DNA from: JAJCYE01 sp036260105
GTDB taxonomy: Bacteria > Actinomycetota > CADDZG01 > JAHWKV01
Assembly: GCA_036260105.1 (NCBI GenBank)
Contig: DATAAN010000178.1
Location: 1 to 5,007, forward strand
Reading direction: 5' to 3'
DNA: 5,007 bases
Of this stretch, positions 1-5,007 are shown in pieces. How positions within the stretch are numbered: position 1 is the first letter of the stretch; each line of letters starts with the position of its first letter. The translations under genes and the position numbers were made by a program. A model generated the notes under the pieces. That model did no database searches. It was not told the DNA's origin and saw only the letters and a list, made by a program, of their open reading frames with translations.

Positions 1-1
1 G

Positions 2-349
2 ATCCTGGCTCTCGTCTGCTGGGGCCCGCTCGGCGGAGTGACGACGTCACCGTACGCCGACATCCTGGCGGCGGTGACGTTGGTGTCGCTCAACCGGTTG
101 GTGTTCTCCCTGATCCCGGTCGCGTTGCTCGACGGGTACGCTCTGTTTCACCACCACCGGAGCCTCTGGGCGGCGCTGTACGGCGCCTCGCTGCTGGTCT
201 TTCTGCTCCTGGTCCTGCTTCCCGCCACCAGGGAGGCCCCGAGCAGCTCGGTGGGAGCCGCCGCGGTTCCCTTCGTAATCTTTGCCGGCCTATCCCTAGC
301 TGTTTGGGCGTGGTTCCGCCGGACCGACGTCCGCAGCCAACCGGCGTAG
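2..349 (+). CDS. C-terminal part of a polytopic membrane protein, possibly M50 (site-2 protease-like) metallopeptidase; 5' end outside window
   Basis: The reading frame is open to the left edge and ends at TAG 347-349, giving 115 visible residues. A GTG at 38 could be a start, but it has no well-spaced ribosome binding site, and the codons before it are GC3-rich and hydrophobic, so the gene probably begins upstream. About three membrane segments are visible. At about positions 113-154 the sequence FSLIPVALLDGYALF has the spacing of the third M50 motif (RseP has NLFPLPVLDGG), in which the Asp of LDG is a zinc ligand. Here the usual Asn is Ser and the second Gly is Tyr. The HExxH helix of an M50 enzyme would lie outside the window, so the family call is inferred from one motif. 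If correct, it would be an intramembrane zinc protease. The downstream DUF4239 gene starts 5 nt after the stop, suggesting coupled translation. Coding is well supported; the family is tentative. Confidence 0.7.
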   Translation: MLALVCWGPLGGVTTSPYADILAAVTLVSLNRLVFSLIPVALLDGYALFHHHRSLWAALYGASLLVFLLLVLLPATREAPSSSVGAAAVPFVIFAGLSLAVWAWFRRTDVRSQPA

Positions 350-354
350 CGGCA

Positions 355-1173
355 GTGGCCTACACACTTCTGGAGCTTCCGACATGGTTGCTCGGCTCTT
401 TGATCATCGTCCCGTGCATCGTCCTCACGCTGCTCGGTGCAAGGGTGCTGCACCGGAAGATGCCTGCTCCCGTGGACAACGAGGCTCTGGTAGCGCTCCA
501 CGCAACCGTGTCCACCATCTACACGGTGCTGCTGGCTTTCGTCGTGGTCGTGGTCTGGCAGCAGCTGTCGGACGCGGAAGGGCAGGTGGACACGGAGGCC
601 ACCCGGCTGAGCAACATCCTGCGGGACAGCGAGGCGCTGAGCCCGGCCGACTCCAGGTCGGTCACCGAGGCCGTGCACGACTACATTCACCTGGCCAGCA
701 CCCGCGACTGGGCCGCCATGGCCCGCGGCCGCGAACCGGACCGGCAAACTGCGATTGCGTACGAACGCATTTGGGAGGCGGCGTACCGGATCGAGCCGGC
801 CGGGCCGCGGCAGGAAGCGTTCTTCCGGGAGCTGGTGGTCCGGTTGAACGAGCTGGGGGCGGCGCGGCGAACCCGTCTGCTAAGCGCCAGGGCCTCCGTG
901 CCGCCTGTCATGTGGCTGCTGCTGGTGGCCGGCGGCCTGATGGTCGTCGTTCTCAGCTACCTCCTTCCGCACGGCTCCCGGCGGGGAAGCAACCTGGCTC
1001 TCGGCGCCACCAGCGGCGTGATCGCCATCACCCTGTTCCTGATCTTCGCCATGGACCATCCGTACTCGGGAGATCTCCGGGTCGACCCGTCCCCCTTGAC
1101 CGACCTGATCCCCCGGACAGAGGAGATGAGGGTGGGCGGGGTCAGCGAGGCGCCTTCTCCCCGAGCCTCCTAA
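355..1173 (+). CDS. DUF4239 (bestrophin-like) membrane protein
   Basis: This 272-residue protein has four membrane segments, at about residues 10-32, 50-68, 184-204 and 213-233. Between the second and third is a soluble, charged, probably helical stretch of about 115 residues. The pattern LVALHATVSTIYTVLLAF, then WQQLSDAEGQVDTEATRL, then a late AMDHPYSGDLRV, is typical of DUF4239, a family annotated as distantly bestrophin-like. Bestrophins are anion channels, but no activity is established for this branch. GTG 355 is preferred because it lies 5 nt after the upstream TAG. A TTG at 304 in the same frame would overlap the upstream gene by 46 nt and add a Pro/Arg-rich tail. No clear Shine-Dalgarno is seen, so translation is probably coupled to the previous gene. 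The last 25 or so residues are polar and Pro/Ser-rich and probably cytoplasmic. The family call is fairly secure; the function is unknown. Confidence 0.85.
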   Translation: MAYTLLELPTWLLGSLIIVPCIVLTLLGARVLHRKMPAPVDNEALVALHATVSTIYTVLLAFVVVVVWQQLSDAEGQVDTEATRLSNILRDSEALSPADSRSVTEAVHDYIHLASTRDWAAMARGREPDRQTAIAYERIWEAAYRIEPAGPRQEAFFRELVVRLNELGAARRTRLLSARASVPPVMWLLLVAGGLMVVVLSYLLPHGSRRGSNLALGATSGVIAITLFLIFAMDHPYSGDLRVDPSPLTDLIPRTEEMRVGGVSEAPSPRAS

Positions 1174-1250
1174 GCTTCCTCTGGCCGGTTGAGCTCCGGC
1201 GGCGTCCAGCTGCGCGATCATCAGGGCGCTCGAAATCCGAGAGGAGGCAA
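1174..1250 (+). other. 77-nt intergenic gap, possible leader of the reductase gene
   Basis: This is the only sizeable gap in the plus-strand gene train. It holds a weak GC-rich dyad (gccgg at 1184-1188 and ccggc at 1196-1200, loop of 7). A smaller one (ctcg at 1229-1232 and cgag at 1238-1241) abuts the ribosome binding site. I find no convincing -35/-10 pair, and no T-tract follows either dyad. A promoter for the reductase and glycosyltransferase could lie here or inside the upstream gene, but the sequence does not show one. Confidence 0.3.
1241..1247 (+). promoter_or_regulatory. Strong ribosome binding site for the RibD-like reductase
   Basis: The purine run GAGGAGG ends 3 nt before GTG 1251, and its first GAGG lies 6 nt before it. 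It is the best Shine-Dalgarno in the window and decides the start of the reductase. The same frame stays open upstream to about position 384, but only as a shadow of the DUF4239 gene. Confidence 0.8.
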
Positions 1251-2105
1251 GTGGCAACAGACGCAGCTCTGTCCGGCGGCATCCCGCTGCGGACGCCGCT
1301 GGAGGTTCTGGCAGACGACGGACCGGAGTCCTTCCCGCTTCCGTCCCGGCTTCGAATGTTGTACGGATCAGGCTTCGGGTTCGCCGTCCCCCTGCTCTAC
1401 GCCAACTTCGTTCAGTCCATCGACGGGGTCGTGGCGCTGAGAGGCGTCGCCTCGCCGGCTCCGATCATCAGCGGCAACTCGGCCGCCGACCGGTTCGTCA
1501 TGGCGCTGCTCCGGGCCTGCGCCGACGGCGTGCTCGTCGGAGCGGGAACGATGAGGGACACGGGGCAACCCTGGACTCACCGCACCGTCTTCCCCGAGCT
1601 GGCGGAGGAGTTCGCCGAGCTTCGCGGAAATCTCGGCCTGCGACCCGAACCGGACCTGCTGCTGCTGAGCTCCAGCGGCCGGATCGTCCCCGACCACCCG
1701 GCGCTCTACCGCGGTGCCCGCGTGCTGACCACCGCCGCGGGGGCCGAGCGCCTGGCCTCACTGCCTGCCGCGTCCTCAGTTACCGTCCTTTCGGACGGTC
1801 CGGCGGTCGACATCGCATATGCCGTGACGTTCCTACGCGAGCAGGGCTACCGCTACATCCTTAGCGAAGCGGGCCCGAACGTGACCGGCCAGCTGGTGAA
1901 GGCCGGGATGCTGGATGAGCTGTTCGTCACCGTCGCACCGGTTTTGGCGGGGAGGCGGGACGGTGACGGCCAGGGCCTTGTCGACGGCGTCCGGCTGCTT
2001 CCCGAACGCCGGGAGAGCCGGGAGCTGCTCAGCCTGCGCAAGCACGGCAGCTACCTGTTCCTGCGCTACGGCGCCGCCGGCGAGACTTCCTCCACCGGCC
2101 GGTAG
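1251..2105 (+). CDS. Stand-alone RibD C-terminal domain reductase (pyrimidine reductase / DHFR-like family)
   Basis: This 284-residue protein has a dihydrofolate reductase-like fold of the RibD_C type. The family uses NADPH to reduce the ribosylamino-pyrimidine intermediate of riboflavin synthesis, and some members reduce dihydrofolate. Visible motifs are ANFVQSIDGVVAL (51-63), SGNSAADRF followed by LLRACADGVLVGAGTMRD (74-103), and LSEAGPN leading into GMLDELFVTVAPVLAG (204-234). The last matches the EAGP...LVDEL...AP.LLG block of E. coli RibD. There is no N-terminal deaminase domain with its zinc motif. The first 45 or so residues instead form a short leader before the core strand, as in mycobacterial Rv2671, a RibD homologue reported to have dihydrofolate reductase activity. 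The last 10 residues are polar. It is followed 5 nt later by the glycosyltransferase, so the two are probably cotranscribed. The fold is secure; whether the substrate is a flavin precursor, dihydrofolate or another pterin is open. Confidence 0.88.
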   Translation: MATDAALSGGIPLRTPLEVLADDGPESFPLPSRLRMLYGSGFGFAVPLLYANFVQSIDGVVALRGVASPAPIISGNSAADRFVMALLRACADGVLVGAGTMRDTGQPWTHRTVFPELAEEFAELRGNLGLRPEPDLLLLSSSGRIVPDHPALYRGARVLTTAAGAERLASLPAASSVTVLSDGPAVDIAYAVTFLREQGYRYILSEAGPNVTGQLVKAGMLDELFVTVAPVLAGRRDGDGQGLVDGVRLLPERRESRELLSLRKHGSYLFLRYGAAGETSSTGR

Positions 2106-2110
2106 ACGCG

Positions 2111-3193
2111 GTGCGCATCGCCTTCGTTGCCCCCCAGATCGCCCCGTTGCGGGAACCCCACCTCGGCGGCGTCGGCACCCTGCTTACCGACATCGCAGCC
2201 GGCGTACAGGCGGCGGGCCACGAGGTCACCGTCTTCGCGCCTTCAGGCTCCGAGGTGGACGGCCTCACCATCGCGGACACGGGCGTTGATTCCGAAGCGC
2301 TCGCCGGCACGATGTTCCGGCCCCTCGAGCCCGGCGGCGGCCGGCATCCGGCGGCGGAGAGGGCGTCGGCCGAGGCGTTCCGGTCGGTGTACGAGCAGGT
2401 CGGCGCCGGCGGCTTCGACATCGTCCACAACCACAGCTTCGACGCACCGGCGATAACGCTCGCCGGTCGGGCCGGTCTGCCGGTGGTCCACACGCTGCAC
2501 CTTCCGCCGGCGGACTCCGTGTCCCGGGCCATCGCCGCCGCGCAGGCAGGACCCCGCCCGCCCGTCGTGGCTTCGGTATCCGAGTCTCACCGGCGGTTCT
2601 GGCAGCGGCGCAACCGGATAGACCTGCTGCTGAGGGCCGGCATACCGACCGAGCGGATCCCCTGGTCGGAGCAGTCGTCGGACGGTCTGGTCTTCGCCGG
2701 CCGCATCAGTCCCGAAAAGGGTGTGCTGGACGCCATCGCCATCGCCGCGGCCTCCGGAAAAAAGCTCACCATCGCCGGTCACCGGTACGACGAGCAGTAC
2801 GCGCGTCAGGTCGACCACGCTGTCGGACGGGCCAATGCCGTCTCGTACGCGGGGTCGTTGAACCGGAGGCAGCTCTGGGAGCTTTTTGCGAGGTCTTCGG
2901 TGCTGCTCTTCCCGATCCGCTGGGAGGAGCCCTTCGGGATGGTGACTGCGGAGGCACAGGCGGCAGGTTGCCCGGTGGTGGGCTACCGTCGCGGGGCGCT
3001 GTCGGACGTGATCGACGAAGGCGTGACCGGCATAATCGTCGAGCCCGGGGATGTGGAGTCGGCCGCGGCCGCCGTCGGCCGGGCGCTCAGGCTCGACAGG
3101 AAGTGCTGCCGTTTGCATGCGCAGAAGAACCTGGACCTCGAGCCATCCATCGAGGACCACCTGAGGCTCTACGAGCGTCTGCTGCCGCAGTGA
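2111..3193 (+). CDS. GT-B fold glycosyltransferase, GT4-like
   Basis: This 360-residue protein is likely a retaining glycosyltransferase using a nucleotide sugar. It opens with MRIAFVAPQIAPLREPHLGG (1-20), the usual GT4 start with a Gly-rich loop, then GHEVTVFAP (36-44) and FDIVHNHSFDA (102-112). The C-terminal donor domain has FAGRISPEKGV (195-205), whose Arg198 and Lys203 normally contact the donor phosphates. It also has the EX7E motif E273-PFGMVTA-E281, then GCPVVGYRRGALSDVIDEG and TGIIVEPGD. The inter-domain linker reads RAGIPTERIPW rather than the common NGID...F form. No signal peptide or membrane segment is seen, so it is cytosolic. GTG 2111 lies 5 nt after the reductase stop without a Shine-Dalgarno, suggesting coupled translation. 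The acceptor cannot be read from sequence: it could be a lipid, a small metabolite or, given the neighbours, a pterin. The family is secure; the substrate is unknown. Confidence 0.9.
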   Translation: MRIAFVAPQIAPLREPHLGGVGTLLTDIAAGVQAAGHEVTVFAPSGSEVDGLTIADTGVDSEALAGTMFRPLEPGGGRHPAAERASAEAFRSVYEQVGAGGFDIVHNHSFDAPAITLAGRAGLPVVHTLHLPPADSVSRAIAAAQAGPRPPVVASVSESHRRFWQRRNRIDLLLRAGIPTERIPWSEQSSDGLVFAGRISPEKGVLDAIAIAAASGKKLTIAGHRYDEQYARQVDHAVGRANAVSYAGSLNRRQLWELFARSSVLLFPIRWEEPFGMVTAEAQAAGCPVVGYRRGALSDVIDEGVTGIIVEPGDVESAAAAVGRALRLDRKCCRLHAQKNLDLEPSIEDHLRLYERLLPQ

Positions 3194-3228
3194 GCCGGTA
3201 GACCGAGGTCAGGGCGGCTGCCCCGGCT
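3193..3228. terminator. Weak candidate bidirectional terminator between convergent genes
   Basis: The two stop codons are separated by only 15 nt (3194-3208). Over the junction there is an outer dyad agccgg (3193-3198) with ccggct (3223-3228). Inside it lie gacc-ga-ggtc (3201-3210) and gggc-ggct-gccc (3212-3223), which overlaps the outer arm by one base. No T-tract follows on either strand, and part of the dyad lies in the flavin reductase coding region, so chance GC-rich pairing is a real alternative. Confidence 0.2.
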
Positions 3229-3694
3229 CCACATCCTGCTGCTTCGCCATCCCGAACATGTAGGGCCGCTCCGGGCCGCCGGACCCTTCCAGCGCCTCGA
3301 CGAGCAGAGCGGTGTGGTCGCCGACCGGAGTCCGGTCGAGCACCGTGCAGATCAGCCGGCTCGGGCATCCATCCAGCAGAGGGACCCCGCCCGGGCCCTC
3401 GGACCACTCGCAGAGGCTGAACTTGTCCAGGTCGTAGCCGGTCTGGGAGCCGAATAGGTCGACCAGGTCGGTCCGCTCCGCCGGCACCAGGTGGACCGCC
3501 AGGTGCGACGACTCCAGCGCCACCTCGTGGGTGTGGTTCTTTTCGGAGATGCACACCAGTAGCCGGACCGGCTCCATGCTGCACTGCGTCAGGAACCCGA
3601 CCATGCAGCCGGATCGCTCTTTGGAGGAGGACGCCGTGACTACGTAGAGCGGGAAGTCGAGCTTGTCGAGGAAGCGGTCGATGCCGGAGGCCAC
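3209..3694 (-). CDS. Flavin reductase-like FMN-binding split-barrel protein
   Basis: This 161-residue protein matches the flavin reductase-like domain, a split barrel binding FMN or FAD. Some members reduce free flavin with NAD(P)H for a partner oxygenase; others act as oxidoreductases themselves. Visible features are FPLYVVTASS (14-23), RSGCMVGFLTQCSMEP (27-42), LLVCISEKNHTHEVALES (45-62), LAVHLVP (65-71), LVDLFG (77-82) and VGDHTALLVEALEG (124-137), in the order normal for the family. The length of about 160 is also normal. No membrane segment is present. The GTG start lies 7 nt after the folE stop with no clear Shine-Dalgarno, so the two genes are almost certainly cotranscribed and translationally coupled. 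That links it to pterin or folate metabolism by position only. The C-terminal 25 residues are Pro/Gly-rich and probably lie outside the barrel. The substrate and any partner enzyme are unknown. Confidence 0.85.
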   Translation of the reverse strand: MASGIDRFLDKLDFPLYVVTASSSKERSGCMVGFLTQCSMEPVRLLVCISEKNHTHEVALESSHLAVHLVPAERTDLVDLFGSQTGYDLDKFSLCEWSEGPGGVPLLDGCPSRLICTVLDRTPVGDHTALLVEALEGSGGPERPYMFGMAKQQDVEPGQPP

Positions 3695-3701
3695 GAAGCG
3701 G

Positions 3702-4427
3702 CTAGGCGCCGTTCGACCGGCAGAATCTGAGGAACTCGTCTCTCAGCGAGGCCTCGTTCTCGTAGTTGCCCCGCCAGAAGGACGTCCAGGTCCGTGACTG
3801 CTCCTCCCGGACCCCGCGCATCTGCGTGCAGAGGTGGGTGGCCTCCAAGTGCACTGCGACTCCGTGCGGCTCCAGCAGCTCGACCAGCGTGTCGGCGATC
3901 TGCTGCCCCATGCGCTCCTGGACGGTGAACCGGCGGGCAAAGAGGCGGACGAGGCGTGTCAGCTTCGAGATCCCGATGATGTTCTCGTGGGCGATGTAAC
4001 CGACGTAGGCGTGTCCGAAGAAGGGTAGCGAGTGGTGCTCGCACAGGGCGTAGAAGGAGATCGGCCCCTCGATGATCTGGCTGATCGAGCAGTCGGGTCC
4101 ACCTCTGCACTCGGTCGGAAAAGCAGTCAGGAGCTTAGAGTCGCCCTCGTAGCCCATCGTCGAGTCGAAGAGCGCTTTTAGGAAGCGCTCCGGGGTCCTG
4201 ACGGTCCCGGGGGTGTCGAGGTCCATTCCAAGGGCGGCGAATATCTCGCAGACGTATCCCTTGTAACGCTCCCAGTCGTCCACGGTGATGGTCCTGGGCC
4301 GGGTCGTCTCCCAGTGGGAGGTCTCTTCGGGATCCTCGACGAGGAACGACGTAACGGCCCTGCCGTTGCCGGAGGCTCCGTTTTCTCGCGACGAGACGTC
4401 GTGGGTCGTAGCTTCTTTCAAGGTCAT
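3702..4427 (-). CDS. folE: GTP cyclohydrolase I
   Basis: This enzyme converts GTP to 7,8-dihydroneopterin triphosphate and formate, the first step of folate and tetrahydropterin synthesis. It normally works as a cytosolic homodecamer with one zinc per subunit. The 241 residues include CEHHSLPFFG (129-138), IIGISKLTRLVRLFARR (150-166), VQERMGQQIADTL (169-181) and ATHLCTQMRGVRE (196-208). By alignment with the E. coli enzyme, Cys129, His132 and Cys200 are the zinc ligands. His131 and His198 are the catalytic histidines, Glu171 matches the GTP-binding Glu152, and Arg204 matches Arg185. All are intact, so it should be active. The first 45 or so residues are a polar Ser/Thr/Glu-rich extension without motif. 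ATG 4427 has GAAGGG (4430-4435) close upstream. It lies 26 nt after the DUF1622 gene and 7 nt before the flavin reductase gene. Whether it feeds folate or another pterin is not shown. Confidence 0.95.
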   Translation of the reverse strand: MTLKEATTHDVSSRENGASGNGRAVTSFLVEDPEETSHWETTRPRTITVDDWERYKGYVCEIFAALGMDLDTPGTVRTPERFLKALFDSTMGYEGDSKLLTAFPTECRGGPDCSISQIIEGPISFYALCEHHSLPFFGHAYVGYIAHENIIGISKLTRLVRLFARRFTVQERMGQQIADTLVELLEPHGVAVHLEATHLCTQMRGVREEQSRTWTSFWRGNYENEASLRDEFLRFCRSNGA

Positions 4428-4453
4428 CGCCCTTCGGTGGTGGTTACGACAGA

Positions 4454-4837
4454 TTAGTCGGCCCGGCGGGACTTCGCCGCGCCTGCCACCTGCGGCTCCG
4501 CCTGCCAGGGCCAGCGCCCCGAGATCTCCATCTCCAGCGTGAAGCTCAAGAAGGTGCGGATCGCAACGATTGCGGCCAGGACTCCGACGGACTGAAAGGA
4601 TGGCGATACCGCCACTGTCCTAATGATGTCCGCCGCAACCAGCAGCTCCAGTCCCAGCAGGATCGAGCGGCCCACGGAAAGCCGAGCCTGCCGGTAGAGC
4701 TCTTCGGGGTCGTCCGACCTTCCCGTCCTGCGGCCGGCGTAGAGGACCAGTGCGCCAACCACACCAACGACCATCACCAGAACGCCGACGCCGTCCATGG
4801 CGAGACCGACCTGGCCGATGATCTCCTCGAAGTCCAT
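4454..4837 (-). CDS. DUF1622 small membrane protein
   Basis: This 127-residue protein has three predicted membrane segments, at about residues 14-34, 56-76 and 82-100. The block ARLSVGRSILLGLELLVAAD (51-70), followed by IIRTV (71-75) and then IVAIRTFLSFTLEMEISGRW (90-109), is characteristic of DUF1622, an uncharacterised family of small integral membrane proteins. Conserved acidic residues within or next to the hydrophobic segments (Glu64, Asp70, Glu102, Glu104) are notable and suggest a functional polar site, but no activity is known. The C-terminal 18 residues are a polar, basic tail. ATG 4837 starts just before the first amphipathic segment; the upstream sequence shows only a weak TTGAG-type binding site. 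The gene lies 26 nt upstream of folE on the same strand and is probably cotranscribed with it, though a shared function is not evident. The family call is confident; the role is unknown. Confidence 0.88.
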   Translation of the reverse strand: MDFEEIIGQVGLAMDGVGVLVMVVGVVGALVLYAGRRTGRSDDPEELYRQARLSVGRSILLGLELLVAADIIRTVAVSPSFQSVGVLAAIVAIRTFLSFTLEMEISGRWPWQAEPQVAGAAKSRRAD

Positions 4838-4906
4838 CGCTCAAGTGCCTACCCCGGGGGCGAGCCGCCGAACCGGCGCGCACTCCGTGCGCACTCCGAA
4901 GGCCGG
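4838..4906 (-). other. 69-nt intergenic gap with two GC hairpins and a short tandem repeat
   Basis: A perfect 6-bp dyad, gcgcac (4878-4883) and gtgcgc (4887-4892), has a 3-nt loop. A second dyad, cgccg (4866-4870) and cggcg (4874-4878), adjoins it. The 10-mer gcgcactccg also occurs twice, at 4878-4887 and 4889-4898. The hairpins lie just downstream of the small basic gene and about 30 nt or more upstream of the DUF1622 start. They could attenuate or terminate transcription between the two, although no T-tract follows. They could equally be GC-rich chance pairing. No promoter was recognised. Confidence 0.35.
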
Positions 4907-5002
4907 CTACCGGGCGCGGCGGACCTTGCGGTTCACCTCCCGCCCCTTGCGGGCGCTCGCGTCGGCTGCTTTGCGTGACTTGTGGAAGGCGGAGGCCGCC
5001 AT
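4907..5002 (-). CDS. Small basic protein or C-terminal end of a longer protein; may continue past the right edge
   Basis: The frame runs from ATG 5002 to TAG 4907-4909 and encodes 31 residues, beginning MAASAFHKSRKAADASARKG. Well over a third are Lys, Arg or His, and nearly all codons end in G or C, as in the flanking genes, so coding is plausible despite the length. The frame remains open to the right edge, where only one more whole codon (AAC) is visible, so this may be the tail of a larger gene. No ribosome binding site can be judged, because just 5 nt lie upstream. The strongly basic, Ala/Lys/Arg composition would suit nucleic-acid binding or a disordered tail, but I do not recognise a family. 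It is on the same strand as DUF1622 and folE, 69 nt upstream. Confidence 0.45.
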   Translation of the reverse strand: MAASAFHKSRKAADASARKGREVNRKVRRAR

Positions 5003-5007
5003 GTTCC

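Noticed and set aside
148..747. Minus-strand open frame of 199 residues spanning the first two genes
   Set aside because: It crosses two plus-strand genes with good membrane-protein signatures, and its own translation is His/Arg/Gln-rich and motif-free.
384..1250. Upstream extension of the reductase frame to an ATG at 384, which would give a 573-residue protein
   Set aside because: This part overlaps the DUF4239 gene in another frame and translates to Arg/Gly/Pro-rich shadow sequence without motifs. The strong ribosome binding site at 1241-1247 fixes the start at 1251.
1174..1250. Promoter or folate-type riboswitch before the reductase gene
   Set aside because: A TTGAGC at 1189 has no -10 partner at suitable spacing, and 77 nt with only weak dyads does not show a recognisable riboswitch fold.
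1251..2105. Assignment of the reductase as ribD
   Set aside because: Full-length RibD needs the N-terminal zinc deaminase domain, which is absent, and no other riboflavin genes are nearby. The symbol was therefore left empty.
2243..3160. Long minus-strand open frame opposite the glycosyltransferase (305 residues)
   Set aside because: It is an antisense shadow in high-GC DNA. Its translation has no recognisable domain, while the plus strand encodes clear glycosyltransferase motifs.
3640..4110. Minus-strand open frame overlapping folE and the flavin reductase start
   Set aside because: It is in a different frame from folE, which has complete catalytic motifs. The translation is Arg/Pro-rich shadow sequence.

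Overview
The window is high-GC DNA, roughly two-thirds G+C by eye, with a strong bias to G or C at third codon positions. GTG starts are frequent and genes are tightly packed. The RibD-like reductase resembles mycobacterial Rv2671 in layout. Together these suggest an actinobacterium or a relative, possibly an uncultured lineage. The genus cannot be told from the sequence. No RNA gene, mobile element or CRISPR array was seen.

Layout: two gene trains converge near position 3200. On the plus strand, the first gene is the C-terminal end of a polytopic membrane protein (2-349), possibly an M50 (site-2 protease-like) metallopeptidase. It is followed 5 nt later by a DUF4239 membrane protein (355-1173). 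After a 77-nt gap with a good ribosome binding site come a stand-alone RibD C-terminal-type reductase (1251-2105) and, 5 nt later, a GT-B glycosyltransferase (2111-3193). On the minus strand, read from the right edge, there is the end of a small basic protein (4907-5002 or beyond), then a DUF1622 membrane protein (4454-4837), a GTP cyclohydrolase I, folE (3702-4427), and a flavin reductase-like FMN-binding protein (3209-3694). Only 15 nt separate the two convergent stop codons.

How they may work together: GTP cyclohydrolase I makes 7,8-dihydroneopterin triphosphate, the entry point to folate and other pterins. The flavin reductase-like protein is almost certainly cotranscribed with it. The RibD-type reductase belongs to a superfamily that reduces pyrimidine or pterin substrates. 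The glycosyltransferase shares the reductase's operon. All four genes being contiguous raises the hypothesis of a pterin or flavin related pathway, possibly ending in a glycosylated product. This is inference: no 6-pyruvoyl-tetrahydropterin synthase or other diagnostic pterin gene lies in the window, and the genes form two separate transcription units. The three membrane proteins (M50-like, DUF4239, DUF1622) have no obvious link to that chemistry.
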